In this document: positions 29,884 through 39,119 of the stretch, one piece after another | Layout of the letters: every line of letters starts with the position of its first letter | How positions within the stretch are numbered: position 1 is the first letter of the stretch | Origin: Candidatus Phytoplasma solani | Lineage (GTDB): Bacteria; Bacillota_I; Bacilli_A; Acholeplasmatales; Acholeplasmataceae | Direction: 5' to 3' | Length of the DNA stretch: 64,000 nt | Assembly: GCF_040126175.1 (NCBI RefSeq) | Contig: NZ_CP155828.1 | Span: 434,001 to 498,000 of the forward strand | Notes under the pieces: model-generated | Told to the model about the DNA's origin: nothing | The model's database searches: none | What the model saw: the letters and a program-made list of their open reading frames with translations, nothing else | Position numbers and translations under genes: made by a program

Positions 29884-32290
29884 ACCGATTTTGAAAAAAT
29901 ATTTTTATAACTTGCCTGAAAATAACAATATTTTTAACTTAATTAATAATTATATTAGTGAGGTGAAAGCTTTTCATCCCATTTCTAAAAATACTAATTT
30001 AGTTGTTGGAAAAATTATTCACTATCACAAAATACCTAATTCGCAAAAACTAAACTTAGTAACAGTTGATATAGGCCAAAGAATTTTAAAAATTGTTTGT
30101 GGTGCTTCTAATTTAGTTAATAATCGCAAAATAATTGTTGCTTTAGAAGGAGCTTTTTTAGAAGGATTGCAAACAACTCTTAAAAATAAACAAATTTATG
30201 GTGTTTTTTCTGAGGGTATGCTTTGTACTTTAGAAGAGTTAGGGATTAACCCAACTATTTTGACCCAAAAAGAAAAAGAAGGGATTTATCTTTTAGAAGA
30301 TCCAAATGATGAAATAATATTAGGAAGTAATGCTTTAATTCCTTTAGGTTTAGATGGTTTTCTTTTGGAATTAGGGGTAACCCCTAATCGAACTGATCTT
30401 TTATCTTATCTTGGTTTTGTTAAAGATTTCGAAGCTGTTTTAAAAAGTATACCTTTAAACAAAGATAATCAAATATTAGAAAATAAAAAAAATTTGTTGG
30501 CTTGTCAAAAAACAAAAAACCCTTTTTTATCTTTGCCAGATTCTTTTTTTAAAGTAACTATAAAAAGTGATTCTTGTTATGAATATCATGCTTGTATTTT
30601 GGAAAATATCACAATTAAAACCTCTCCTTTGTGGTTAAGAAATACTCTTTTAAAATCAGATATCAAACCAATTAATAATGTCGTGGATATAACTAATTTA
30701 ATAATGCTTGAATACGGTATCCCTTTACATGCTTTTGAATCTCACAACATTAAAGAAATTAAAATAAGGCAAGCTTTGTCGCAAGAAAAAATTACGACTT
30801 TAAACCAAAATACCTTTCAATTAGATCAAAATGATTTAGTTATCACAGATGGCGCTTATCCAATTGCTTTAGCTGGTATTGTTGGACTTTTAGAAAGTGG
30901 TATCAAAGAAGACACTAAAAAAATAATTTTAGAATGTGCCTATTTTAAACCAGAAACTATTGCCAAAACTAGTCATAAACTTAAAATAAAAACCATGAGT
31001 TCTTTACGATTTGAAAAGGGAATTGACCCTAGTTTAATCCCTTTAGTTTTGCAAAAAGCATGCAATCTTTTAATGACTTTAGCTGATGGCAAAATAACTT
31101 ATCAACCAATAAGTCAAAAAAAAGAAGAATTAAAATTAAAAACAATTGATTTAAGTTTAGATTTTGTAAAAGAAAAAATCGGTATTTCATTTTTACCAAC
31201 ACAAATAAAAAACTGGTTGGTAAATTTAGATTATCGTGTTTTAGAGTCAAACTCAACTGCTTTAAAAGTGATACCTCCTTTGCGTAGATATGATGTCAAC
31301 ATCAAAGAAAACATTATTGCTGATTTAATTCGTCTTTATGGTTGTAAAAATTTAATTGCCCAAAAAGATATCAAAAACAAACAAACTAAAATGACTTTAA
31401 AACAAAAAAATCTTAGAGAATTAAAAAAATTGTTAGTTAATTTAGGTTTTTATGAAACTGTCACTTATAGTTTAATCAGTCAAGAAATGTTTGAAGCTTT
31501 TAATTATCAAAAAGAATCAATCAAAATATTAAATCCTTTGTCGCAAGATAAAATTATTTTAAGACAAAGTTTATTAAGTAGTTTGATCGAAGTCATAAGT
31601 TATCAACACAAAAGGAAAACTTTCGACAATGCTTTTTTTGAAATTGGCAAACTTTACTATCCGCAAACAGAAAGATTAAGTTTATCTTTAGTTTTAAGTG
31701 GCAAAATATTTAATAGTGGTTGGCTAAAACAAGGTTTTATAAGTTCTTTTTTTGTTTTAAAAGGGATTGTGGAAAAAATTAGTGCTCTTTTAGGAATTAA
31801 ATTAACTTATCAAAAAAGTTCTTCTAACCCTAATCTTCATCCAGGAATTCAAGCCAAAATTTTATATCATCATCAAACAATTGGATTAATAGGAAAAACT
31901 CATCCCACATTAAATGAAAAATATCATTTAAAAGAAAGTTTTGTTTGTGAATTATTGTTATTAGACCAATTTTTAACTCAAAAAAACAAAATTGTATATC
32001 AACCAATCAGTAAGTTTCCAATTATCACTCGTGATTTAGCCTTTTTAATCGATCCAAAATATTGTTTTTTAGATATTACAAAAACTATTAAAACTAATTT
32101 ATCACTTGATTTAATTGATTGTCAATTGTTTGATGTTTATCAAATAAATAATGACAAAAAAGAACTTTCTTTGGCTTTTAGATTATCTTTTTCTAATCCT
32201 TCGCAAAACTTAGAAAAAAACATGATCGAACAAAGAATGCACATAATTATTGAAACTTTAATCAAACATTATCAAATTAAAATAAGATAA
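29870..32290 (+). CDS. pheT: Phenylalanyl-tRNA synthetase beta subunit
   Basis: Editing and tRNA-binding subunit; 806 residues. The N-terminal EMAP-like tRNA-binding domain (VVGKIIHYHKIPNSQKLNLV, about 45-150), the B3/B4 editing domain, the B5 domain (about 420-490), a catalytic-like core, and the C-terminal FDX-ACB domain (SKFPIITRDLAFLID) are all recognisable. AAGG lies 6 bases before the ATG, inside the pheS 3' end. Confidence 0.97.
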   Translation: MKILEPILKKYFYNLPENNNIFNLINNYISEVKAFHPISKNTNLVVGKIIHYHKIPNSQKLNLVTVDIGQRILKIVCGASNLVNNRKIIVALEGAFLEGLQTTLKNKQIYGVFSEGMLCTLEELGINPTILTQKEKEGIYLLEDPNDEIILGSNALIPLGLDGFLLELGVTPNRTDLLSYLGFVKDFEAVLKSIPLNKDNQILENKKNLLACQKTKNPFLSLPDSFFKVTIKSDSCYEYHACILENITIKTSPLWLRNTLLKSDIKPINNVVDITNLIMLEYGIPLHAFESHNIKEIKIRQALSQEKITTLNQNTFQLDQNDLVITDGAYPIALAGIVGLLESGIKEDTKKIILECAYFKPETIAKTSHKLKIKTMSSLRFEKGIDPSLIPLVLQKACNLLMTLADGKITYQPISQKKEELKLKTIDLSLDFVKEKIGISFLPTQIKNWLVNLDYRVLESNSTALKVIPPLRRYDVNIKENIIADLIRLYGCKNLIAQKDIKNKQTKMTLKQKNLRELKKLLVNLGFYETVTYSLISQEMFEAFNYQKESIKILNPLSQDKIILRQSLLSSLIEVISYQHKRKTFDNAFFEIGKLYYPQTERLSLSLVLSGKIFNSGWLKQGFISSFFVLKGIVEKISALLGIKLTYQKSSSNPNLHPGIQAKILYHHQTIGLIGKTHPTLNEKYHLKESFVCELLLLDQFLTQKNKIVYQPISKFPIITRDLAFLIDPKYCFLDITKTIKTNLSLDLIDCQLFDVYQINNDKKELSLAFRLSFSNPSQNLEKNMIEQRMHIIIETLIKHYQIKIR

Positions 32291-32336
32291 AGTTTTTTTT
32301 GTTTTTTCTTAATATATCAAAAAAAATAAGATATGA

Positions 32337-32342
32337 TATAAT
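32337..32342 (+). promoter_or_regulatory. -10 element upstream of the ABC transporter
   Basis: TATAAT 40 bases before the start of the transporter gene. The -35 position is poor, so only the -10 is supported. Confidence 0.4.
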
Positions 32343-32381
32343 AAAAATGTATTTGAATAAAAAAAATAAAAGAGGTGTCAA

Positions 32382-33896
32382 ATGTTCGATATTAAAAAAA
32401 TTAGCAAATTTTTTACTACTGCAACTGGTTTCCGTACATTAGCTTTAAATGATATTTCCTTAAAATTACCACAAAAAGGCTTAGTTTTTATTTTAGGAAA
32501 ATCAGGTTCTGGTAAATCAGCTTTATTAAATCTTTTAGGTGGTCTTGATTCTTATGAAAAAGGCGATATCACCATTAAAGGGCATTCAACTCGTTTCTTT
32601 AAACAAAAAGATTTAGATACTTATCGTAATGGAACAATTGGTTTTATTTTTCAAGATTTTTATTTAATTGAAAATATGAGTGTCCATGAAAATATTGCTT
32701 TAGCGTTAGAATTGCAAGGTAAAACTCCGAAATATCAAGTGATTTCTAACTTATTAAACGAAGTAGAAATGCAAGATTTTCAAAATCGCAAAATCAATGA
32801 ACTTTCCGGGGGACAAAAACAAAGAGTTGCAATTATAAGAGCTTTAATTAAAGATCCAGAAATTATTTTAGCTGATGAGCCAACTGGCAACCTTGATTCT
32901 CAAACAAGTCATCAAGTTTTCAAAATTTTAAAACAATTGTCTCAAGAACGTTTAGTGGTTGCTGTTTCACACGATCAAGAAAGTGCTTATCAATTTGGCG
33001 ACCGAGTGATTGAATTTAAGGATGGCGTTATTATTTCAGATATAACTAAAAAACTTAATCCGAGTAAAACTCGAAAATCTCAATTTACTAAAGGGGAAGT
33101 TTTAACTGAAGAAATGATTAAAATAATTCAAACACAACAACAAAGTCCTTTGAAAGAAAACTTTGAACTTACCCAAGAAGTTTTGTTAGAAACTCAATCA
33201 ACTCCTTTTAAACAAATTAATAGCCAACTACCTTTAAAGAAATCTTTTAAAATGGGTACAAGCGCTTTAAAAACAAAAAAAGTTTTATTAGTGTTTTCAC
33301 TATTAATATTGAGTTTGACAGCTTTTATGTGTGGAATGGCTTCACAATATATATTTTATTTAAAAGATTCAAAAAAAGTTGCAATAGAAAGTTTAGAAAA
33401 ACAAACTCGGTACAAACAACTAGAAACAGAAGAAAAAGAAAAATTAAAAGAAATTGTTGTAAAAAGCGAAGAGGAATTTTTAAAACCATTATTAATTTTT
33501 GTTACTGTTTTGAGTTTAATTGCTTTTTTTACTATTTATATGTATTTTAACGCTAGCGTTAAAATAAAACAAAAGGAAATTGGTACTTTAAGAGCGTTAG
33601 GAGCTAAAGGTTCAACTGTTTCTAAAATCTTTTTTTGCGAAGGAGTTGTTTATTCTTCTATTGCTTGCGTACTTGTTTTTGGATTTACATTTCTTCAACT
33701 TTATTTAATAAGAAACAAATTATTTCCCACATTAAGTTTCTTTGATTTTGTGAAAAATTATTTTAAAGACCTAAAAAGCTGGTTATTGTTAGGAATTGAT
33801 GTTGTTTTTATTTTTGCTTTGACATTTATTGCTATTTTCTTTCCGATTACTAAACTTTCTCGTAAAAAACCAATTGATGTTTTATTAAACAAATAA
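32382..33896 (+). CDS. MacB-like ABC transporter, ATPase fused to FtsX permease
   Basis: 504 residues. Residues 1-230 are an ABC ATPase of the LolD/MacB type: Walker A GKSGSGKS (about 40-47), Q-loop FIFQDFYL, signature LSGGQKQR, Walker [13 protein letters not shown] and the switch histidine in VAVSHD. After a linker of about 60 residues come four transmembrane helices: one near 305, a short loop, then [15 protein letters not shown], the FtsX-type [15 protein letters not shown] coupling region, and two more helices. The extracytoplasmic domain is much reduced. In MacB the ATPase and permease are likewise fused, with the ATPase first. Possible roles are lipoprotein or peptide export; the substrate is unknown. 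A good AGAGGTG ribosome site precedes the ATG. Confidence 0.9.
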   Translation: MFDIKKISKFFTTATGFRTLALNDISLKLPQKGLVFILGKSGSGKSALLNLLGGLDSYEKGDITIKGHSTRFFKQKDLDTYRNGTIGFIFQDFYLIENMSVHENIALALELQGKTPKYQVISNLLNEVEMQDFQNRKINELSGGQKQRVAIIRALIKDPEIILADEPTGNLDSQTSHQVFKILKQLSQERLVVAVSHDQESAYQFGDRVIEFKDGVIISDITKKLNPSKTRKSQFTKGEVLTEEMIKIIQTQQQSPLKENFELTQEVLLETQSTPFKQINSQLPLKKSFKMGTSALKTKKVLLVFSLLILSLTAFMCGMASQYIFYLKDSKKVAIESLEKQTRYKQLETEEKEKLKEIVVKSEEEFLKPLLIFVTVLSLIAFFTIYMYFNASVKIKQKEIGTLRALGAKGSTVSKIFFCEGVVYSSIACVLVFGFTFLQLYLIRNKLFPTLSFFDFVKNYFKDLKSWLLLGIDVVFIFALTFIAIFFPITKLSRKKPIDVLLNK

Positions 33897-33902
33897 TATT
33901 TA

Positions 33903-34097
33903 CAAACTAAAAAATTATCATTAATTCAAATAAATAAAATTATCTTTGATTATATTAATTTTTATAACTACCACCGCGAAATAACTACATTAGGTAATTT
34001 AACCCCAATCGAATATAAAAACTTTTATAAAAACAACCCTGAACTGATGCCTGTTTACATTAAATCTAAAACCAAAACAATAAGACGTTATAATTAA
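33903..34097 (+). pseudogene. C-terminal remnant of an IS3-family transposase
   Basis: An open frame without a start encodes DYINFYNYHREITTLGNLTP followed by IEYK, the typical C-terminal end of IS3/IS150-group OrfB (phytoplasma tra5). All catalytic DDE residues are missing. It begins 6 bases after the transporter stop codon. Confidence 0.75.
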
Positions 34098-34109
34098 TAA
34101 AAAATACTT

Positions 34110-34141
34110 ATAAAGCGCTTTATTTTGCCTCTTAGTGGCGT
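34110..34141. repeat. IS3-tail repeat, copy A
   Basis: About 32 bases (ATAAAGCGCTTTATTTTGCC through the CTTAGTGGCGT part) that recur with a few changes at 34877-34909. Each copy lies just downstream of a transposase C-terminus, so this is a conserved end of the same IS element. Confidence 0.7.
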
Positions 34142-34323
34142 TCAATTTAGTTTTATGATTCCCTCTTCATATACCCATTTTTAAAAGTTATTAAAATCAA
34201 TTATTTTAAAACCCTTCATAACTAAGGAAGGTGTTTTGGTTGTTTATTAAGTTTTTAACAATAAATATTAATTTTAATATTTTGAAAGAGTACAAAAAGA
34301 AATTAAAATGAAAAGAAAAAATA

Positions 34324-34474
34324 GAAAAAGTCTAGTCTTGTCTTGTATAGTTTTTTTGTAAAAAAAACGAATACTAATTTCTTTGAAAAAATTATTGACA
34401 AATAAAAAAAAATTGTATACTGTATATAATATTAATTATATTAGTATTCAGACTCGACTAGACTTTCTTTTTTT
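34324..34474. repeat. Imperfect inverted repeat with promoter-like centre
   Basis: GAAAAAGTCTAGTCTTGTC at 34324-34342 is almost the reverse complement of GACTCGACTAGACTTTC at 34451-34467. Between them lie TTGACA (34395-34400) and TATACT (34416-34421), with a 15-base spacer, and TATAAT at 34425-34430. Confidence 0.45.
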
Positions 34475-34541
34475 AGTCTTATTTTCTTTTTATTTTATTC
34501 TTTATTTGATAATTCTTTTTCTTTGCTTCTTTCTTTTTCTA

Positions 34542-34606
34542 GACTGTCCAAAAAAAGTGAACTGGTTTAAAGCAACAAAATTCCCAAATGCAAAAAAGGA
34601 GAAAAG
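34542..34606 (+). repeat. IS3/PMU terminal repeat and dnaB leader, deleted copy
   Basis: GACTGTCCAAAAAAAGTGAA followed by CTGGTTTAAAGCAACAAAAT matches 59285-59324. The copy here lacks the ~48-base terminator hairpin present before dnaB at 59322-59372. The junction falls at the repeated ACCCAAAT, consistent with loss by recombination between short direct repeats. Confidence 0.8.
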
Positions 34607-34792
34607 ATGTTAGAAGCTGAACGTGCATTGTTAGGTAGTTTGTTTTTAAACCCCGAAAAAATGAAATACTTAACCGAAAATCAAGTTAAAAATATTATTC
34701 ATAAATATATGCATTATTATAACTACAAACGAAAAATGAAAATTCTTAATTATTTATCTCCGATTGAATATAAAAAAAAATATTTTAAATAA
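34607..34792 (+). pseudogene. dnaB-start / IS3 transposase-tail chimera
   Basis: The first 19 codons (MLEAERALLGSLFLNPEKM) are identical in protein to the start of the PMU dnaB at 59399. The remainder (YMHYYNYKRKMKILNYLSP followed by IEYKKKYFK) is an IS3-type transposase C-terminus. The ribosome site AAAAGGAG is intact, so a 61-residue peptide could be made, but neither part can function. It records an insertion or recombination inside a dnaB copy. Confidence 0.8.
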
Positions 34793-34876
34793 TTGCCGTT
34801 CTATTTTGGAATGGTTATTTTTTTTGATTTTTTTAAATTCTTTCAAAAAAAGGTTTAATTAATTTTTATAATATTG

Positions 34877-34909
34877 ATATAGCGCTTAATTTTGCCCCTT
34901 AGTGACGTC
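34877..34909. repeat. IS3-tail repeat, copy B
   Basis: ATATAGCGCTTAATTTTGCC and the following CCTTAGTGACGT match the copy at 34110-34141, again shortly after a transposase C-terminus. Confidence 0.7.
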
Positions 34910-35015
34910 TTAGGGGGTATATTAATAAATCCTCAAATACTCCTTTTAAAATCTTATTAAAGGGCAATATTTTTAGTTTTTAATAAACGATGGTATTTAT
35001 ATACAATAATAAATA

Positions 35016-35139
35016 GCATACATTTTTCTAAATAAGGTCGTTTTGATTTGTTATTTACTTGCGATTTTTTGCAATGGCGCATACATTTTTACAAAATTGG
35101 CATACATTGCTAAAAAGCAAGTAAAACACTAGCAAATCG
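35016..35139. repeat. Inverted repeat containing GCATACATT repeats
   Basis: GCATACATT occurs three times (35016, 35079, 35100). TTACTTGC (35055-35062) and GCAAGTAA (35117-35124) are perfect inverted arms, and the similarity extends outward to GATTTG / CAAATC. A small GC hairpin (TCCTCGCGGGGA) follows at 35140. There is no coding potential. This kind of layout occurs at replication or recombination sites, but its role is unknown. Confidence 0.55.
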
Positions 35140-35460
35140 TCCTCGCGGGGATATATTTTTTTATAATATACACTTAAATTATGTCTTTTATTAAATGTTA
35201 TTGTCAATAGTAAAATTAAATGAAAGTTATTTTTTTACGCAATTATGTTAAAAAACATAAAAAATTAATATTTATGTTTTTTTGTACCAATTAAAGAACA
35301 ACAAAAAAATTTCATTTTTTTATGTTGAAATTCGATTTTAGCAGTATATAATAAAAGTAATAGTAAACATTTTTTTGAGTCATGTCTTTTTTGTCTCAAA
35401 AAGTGTTGTTCTTTATCAGTTCACTTTTCGTGGAGCTTACCAAAGCTTGTATATTCTCTC
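35140..35460. other. IS/PMU debris, non-coding
   Basis: No gene is seen. It holds a TTTTTGAG/CTCAAAAA hairpin (about 35371-35403) and, at 35417-35428, CAGTTCACTTTT, the reverse complement of the AAAAGTGAACTG core of the terminal repeat at 34544. The pair could be the two ends of a decayed ~890-bp IS element. Confidence 0.5.
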
Positions 35461-35461
35461 A

Positions 35462-35626
35462 TCAAATAATTTTCTTTTGTTTTTTTGTATTCACTAAAAA
35501 AATAGCATAAGTATAAAAAATAAGTTTTTGTAATTTAGTATTATTTAATTCAAATTTTTTTCCTTGCTTTTTTCGATAATATAATTAGCAAAATCAAAAA
35601 CATGATTTCTTTTTTTTGTTGTCCAT
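35462..35626 (-). pseudogene. Broken Panacea-domain (DUF4065) gene fragment
   Basis: On the minus strand AAGGGAG precedes an ATG (MDNKKK). Two frameshifts in A runs are needed to read VFDFANYIIEKSKEKNLN and then LNNTKLQKLIFYTYAIFLV, the N-terminus of Panacea/SocA-like proteins, which include antitoxins and phage-associated GepA. The frame ends at 35462 and the rest of the gene is missing. Confidence 0.65.
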
Positions 35627-35660
35627 TTTTTTACTCCCTTTTTTTTACTAATCTATTCAG

Positions 35661-35688
35661 AATATACTACTAAAAATAAATTCTTCAA
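35661..35688 (-). promoter_or_regulatory. Promoter of the broken Panacea gene
   Basis: TTGAAG (35683-35688) and TATATT (35661-35666) on the minus strand, spacer 16, about 35 bases before the start codon. Confidence 0.45.
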
Positions 35689-35781
35689 CTTGTTTTTATG
35701 TTGAGGGGGGATAAAAGTTAAACTGTTTATCGTTTTGTTAACTTTTTAGATTTTAATTTTGTTTTTTTATTCAATATGAAC

Positions 35782-35816
35782 AAAAAAACTTTCTTAATCA
35801 TTAAGAAAGTTTTTTA
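35782..35816 (-). terminator. Terminator of the S10-spc-alpha operon
   Basis: A near-perfect 15-16 bp stem (AAAAAACTTTCTTAAT with its complement) and a minimal loop lie 4 bases after the rplQ stop. T runs flank both sides, so it can act in both directions. Confidence 0.9.
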
Positions 35817-35819
35817 TCT

Positions 35820-36176
35820 TTAAACAAAAGCAATAATAGCCATTGGTGCAGCATCGCCGCGTCGAGGGACGGTTTTAATCACTCGAGTATATCCACCTTG
35901 ACAATTCAAATACTGAGAAGCTATTTTTTGAAATAATTTTTGCAAAACAGTTGTTTCTTCGTTAATTTGTTCATCAAAAAGATGTCTTGCAGCTTGACGT
36001 CTTGTATGCAAAGTCCCTTTTTTTGCTAAAGTGACCATTTTATCAGCTAATTTTTGTAATTCTTTGGCTTTTGATTCTGTTGTTATAATTTGTTCTTGCA
36101 CAATTAAATCAGTCATTAAGGTTCTTAATAAAGCTCTTCTTTGAGATTTATTGCGTCCTAATTTACTAAAAGACAT
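35820..36176 (-). CDS. rplQ: 50S ribosomal protein L17
   Basis: 118 residues, beginning MSFSKLGRNKSQRRALLRTL, the characteristic L17 N-terminus, and ending with PRRGDAAPMAIIAFV. Last gene of the ribosomal cluster, 18 bases after rpoA. Confidence 0.97.
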   Translation of the reverse strand: MSFSKLGRNKSQRRALLRTLMTDLIVQEQIITTESKAKELQKLADKMVTLAKKGTLHTRRQAARHLFDEQINEETTVLQKLFQKIASQYLNCQGGYTRVIKTVPRRGDAAPMAIIAFV

Positions 36177-36194
36177 AATAAGTCCAGTTCCTTT

Positions 36195-37181
36195 CTAATT
36201 TGAATCTTCTTCTTCACTGTGATGCAAAGCTTCTTTTAAACAATCATTAAATTCTAAACCGTATTCTACAAATTTATCTTTTAGTTCTTGGAATGATTTA
36301 CGACCTAAACTTTTTAATTCAGCTACTTCTTTTTGGCTAAGTTTAACTAAAGCAGCAACTGTATTAATTCCGGCTCTTTTAAGACTGTTAAAAAGTCTAA
36401 CTGATAAATCTAGTTGTTCAATTTCCAAATCAAGGACATAATTATGAGCTTCTACTTTGGCTTCAGAAACAAATTCAACATGAGATATTTGTTTACTTAA
36501 TTCAACTACTACATTAAAATGATCTACTAAAATTTTTGCCGCTGTTGCAAGCGCTTCTTTCGCTAAAAGAGCTCCATTGGTGGTGATTTCCATAGTTAAT
36601 TCTTCTTTGTTACCTAATTTTTTTTCTACTTGATAAGAAACATTTATAACTGGTGTAAACAAAGAATCGATTGGAATGACACCTATTTGATTTTCACTGT
36701 GAACTTTATTTTCTTTTGAACCCACATAACCAATTCCTTTTTTGATAGTAACTATCATATGAAAGTTGATATCGGAAGAAATAGTTGCAATCAGTGCTTC
36801 CGGATTGATAACCTTAACACCAGCAGGTAGTTTAAACGAAGATGCAGTAATTTTTTGAGGACCAATAAGAGAAATTTCTAATTTTTCTTCAAAATCATTT
36901 GATTCATCGTCAACTTTAAAAATAATTTTTTTTAAGTTTAAAATAATGGCCATAACATCTTCATAAATGCCAGGAATAGTAGTGAATTCTTGTTCAACGC
37001 CTTCAATTTTGACATTAACAATTGCAGTTCCAGGTAAAGAAGATAATAAAACTCTTCTTAAAGCGTTTCCGATGGTAATGCCGTAACCTCTCTCTAAAGG
37101 ATGAATGATAAATTTGCCAGAAGTAAGTTTGTCATCTAGTTCTTCAACAAAAAAAGGTTTAATAAATTTAAGATTTTTCAT
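36195..37181 (-). CDS. rpoA: RNA polymerase alpha subunit
   Basis: Scaffold for polymerase assembly; 328 residues. The N-terminal dimerisation domain contains HPLERGYGITIGNALRRVLL. The C-terminal domain (about 255-320) has LFNSLKRAGINTVAALVKLS and LGRKSFQELKDKF, the helix-hairpin-helix surface that binds UP elements and activators. It lies between rpsK and rplQ as usual. Confidence 0.97.
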   Translation of the reverse strand: MKNLKFIKPFFVEELDDKLTSGKFIIHPLERGYGITIGNALRRVLLSSLPGTAIVNVKIEGVEQEFTTIPGIYEDVMAIILNLKKIIFKVDDESNDFEEKLEISLIGPQKITASSFKLPAGVKVINPEALIATISSDINFHMIVTIKKGIGYVGSKENKVHSENQIGVIPIDSLFTPVINVSYQVEKKLGNKEELTMEITTNGALLAKEALATAAKILVDHFNVVVELSKQISHVEFVSEAKVEAHNYVLDLEIEQLDLSVRLFNSLKRAGINTVAALVKLSQKEVAELKSLGRKSFQELKDKFVEYGLEFNDCLKEALHHSEEEDSN

Positions 37182-37212
37182 AATTACTCCTTAAGATTTC
37201 AAACAAATTTTT

Positions 37213-37599
37213 TCACACTCTCCGAAGTTTTGGTGGACGACAACCATTATGTGGTACTGCAGTCACATCTTTAATAACAGTAATTTCTAATCCTGCTGCC
37301 TGCAAAGAACGAATAGCTGCTTCTCTACCTGGTCCTGGACCTGTAATAAAAGCTTCAATTTGTAACATTCCGTGTTCTATGGCAGATTTAGCAACTGCTT
37401 CGGCTGCTAATTGAGCTGCAAAAGGGGTTGATTTACGACTACCTTTAAAGCCTAAAGCTCCAGCACTACTCCAAGTGATAGCATTACCATTGATGTCTGT
37501 AATAGTGACAATAGTATTATTAAAAGTGGAGTGAATATGAGCTATTCCCAAAGGAATGTTTTTTTTAACTTTTCGTTTGGTGGTTTTTTTTCTTGCCAA
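37213..37599 (-). CDS. rpsK: 30S ribosomal protein S11
   Basis: 128 residues. [34 protein letters not shown] and the C-terminal [13 protein letters not shown] are family hallmarks. Platform protein of the 30S subunit. The ATG is preceded by GGAGAAAG. Confidence 0.97.
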   Translation of the reverse strand: MARKKTTKRKVKKNIPLGIAHIHSTFNNTIVTITDINGNAITWSSAGALGFKGSRKSTPFAAQLAAEAVAKSAIEHGMLQIEAFITGPGPGREAAIRSLQAAGLEITVIKDVTAVPHNGCRPPKLRRV

Positions 37600-37614
37600 T
37601 GACTTTCTCCTTTA

Positions 37615-37980
37615 TTATTTTTTTTTCCCAGCAATAGCTTTAGGTTTACCTTTGACGGTATGAGCGTTATTTCTTGTTTTTTGACCTCTAACAGGTAAAC
37701 CTTTACGATGACGTAAACCTCTATAAGCACCAATTTCCATTAAGCGTTTAATGTTAAGAGTAATTTCACGTCTAAGATCGCCTTCAACATTGTATTTAGT
37801 GATTTCACTTCGCAAAGAGGATAATTGCTGTTCTGTCAAATTTTTAACTCTAATATCTTGATTGATGTTTAATTCAGTTAAAATTTTTTGAGATAGTTTT
37901 TTGCCTAAGCCATAAATATAAGTTAAAGCAATGACTACTCTTTTATCACTAGGAATATCTATTCCTGCAATTCTCGCCAT
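37615..37980 (-). CDS. rpsM: 30S ribosomal protein S13
   Basis: 121 residues. [20 protein letters not shown] is the typical N-terminus. [20 protein letters not shown] and a basic tail follow. Head protein contacting tRNA. It is separated from rpsK by 15 bases. Confidence 0.97.
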   Translation of the reverse strand: MARIAGIDIPSDKRVVIALTYIYGLGKKLSQKILTELNINQDIRVKNLTEQQLSSLRSEITKYNVEGDLRREITLNIKRLMEIGAYRGLRHRKGLPVRGQKTRNNAHTVKGKPKAIAGKKK

Positions 37981-37992
37981 AAAATTCTCCTT

Positions 37993-38109
37993 TTATCCTT
38001 GTCTTTGATTGTGCCTACGGTTTTTTTTATTAATAACATAAACGCGTCCTTTACGACGAACAATGATATCGTCTTTACTACGTTTTTTTACCGATGCTTT
38101 AACTTTCAT
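37993..38109 (-). CDS. rpmJ: 50S ribosomal protein L36 (cysteine-free form)
   Basis: 38 residues: [20 protein letters not shown], then [18 protein letters not shown]. The length and position between infA and rpsM identify L36. The four zinc ligands (3 Cys, 1 His) of the ribbon form are replaced, so this is the C-minus type. GGAG stands 8 bases before the ATG. Confidence 0.93.
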   Translation of the reverse strand: MKVKASVKKRSKDDIIVRRKGRVYVINKKNRRHNQRQG

Positions 38110-38120
38110 TATTTTTCTCC

Positions 38121-38339
38121 TTATTTAAAACGATATGTAATACGTGCGCTAGTTGGATCATATGGAGATAATTCAATTTTTACTTTATCACCAGGTAAAA
38201 TACGTATATTGTTGATACGTATTTTACCAGAAACATAAGCATTGATCGTTTTTTTATTTGGAAGTTCTACTTTAAATTTAGCATTTGGCAATACTTCAAC
38301 AATAATAGCTTCCGTTTCAATAATATTTGTTTTTGACAT
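38121..38339 (-). CDS. infA: Translation initiation factor IF-1
   Basis: 72-residue OB-fold protein, standard length. [19 protein letters not shown] and the [21 protein letters not shown] region match IF-1. It binds the 30S A site during initiation. It lies between map and rpmJ as in Firmicutes. Confidence 0.97.
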   Translation of the reverse strand: MSKTNIIETEAIIVEVLPNAKFKVELPNKKTINAYVSGKIRINNIRILPGDKVKIELSPYDPTSARITYRFK

Positions 38340-38375
38340 TTAAAAGATTCCTTTAATTTCTTAATTTTTTTAACA

Positions 38376-39119
38376 TTAGGCTAAAATTTCATAACTTGTA
38401 TTGGTAACTACAACTGTATGTTCAAAATGAGCACTTAAACTTTTATCGATGGTGACAACAGTCCAATTATCAGTTAAAATTTCTACTTCTGGACTGCCTA
38501 ACGTTAACATTGGTTCAACACAAAAAGTCATTCCTTTTTTGAGAATATCGCCTTGATGTGGTTTGCCAAAATTAGGAATATAAGGTTCTTCGTGTAGATA
38601 TTTGCCAATCCCATGACCAGTAAAATCTTTCACAATTCCTAAATTATGATGTTCGGCAAATGTTTGAATAGCATAAGAAATATCAGAAAAATGATTTCCT
38701 GGTTTAATTTGTGCAAGTCCCTTCATTAAAGCTTCTTTAGTTAAATCAATAAGTTTTGGAGGGATCATGCAAGCATTACTGACAAAATAAGTATAAGCAC
38801 AGTCAGCATAATAACCTTGATAGCTGACACTTATATCTAACGTAACAATATCGCCTAATTTTAAAATTGCTGTTTTTAAAGGAATACCATGAACAACTAC
38901 TTCATTAATAGAAGTACAAATGTGTTTCGGAAAACCATGATAACCTTTAAAAGCGGAAAAAACATTTTGCTTTTGATAAAATTCTTGAGCTAATATATCA
39001 AGTTGCTCTGTTGAAGTTCCTGGAACAATAAAAGGCGCAAGCATTTTATGAGTTTGTTGTAAAATGATGCCAGCTTGCCTCATTAAAGAGATTTCATAAG
39101 GAGTTTTGATAGAAATCAT
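38376..39119 (-). CDS. map: Methionine aminopeptidase, type I
   Basis: Removes the initiator methionine; 247 residues. The five metal ligands are recognisable: D in TLDISVSY, D in YYADCAY, H in GHGIGKYLHEEP, E in CVEPMLTL and E in AHFEHTVVV. The ATG overlaps the adk stop by 4 bases, implying coupling. Confidence 0.96.
   Translation of the reverse strand: MISIKTPYEISLMRQAGIILQQTHKMLAPFIVPGTSTEQLDILAQEFYQKQNVFSAFKGYHGFPKHICTSINEVVVHGIPLKTAILKLGDIVTLDISVSYQGYYADCAYTYFVSNACMIPPKLIDLTKEALMKGLAQIKPGNHFSDISYAIQTFAEHHNLGIVKDFTGHGIGKYLHEEPYIPNFGKPHQGDILKKGMTFCVEPMLTLGSPEVEILTDNWTVVTIDKSLSAHFEHTVVVTNTSYEILA

Noticed and set aside
33329-33550. Second frame inside the ABC transporter gene
   Set aside because: Basic, cysteine-rich frame with no family features lying entirely within a well-supported gene.
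34383-34613. 76-codon hydrophobic ORF
   Set aside because: It overlaps promoter-like and terminal-repeat sequences, starts with TTG without a ribosome site, and ends in the conserved IS/dnaB leader; it is a by-product of the T-rich DNA.
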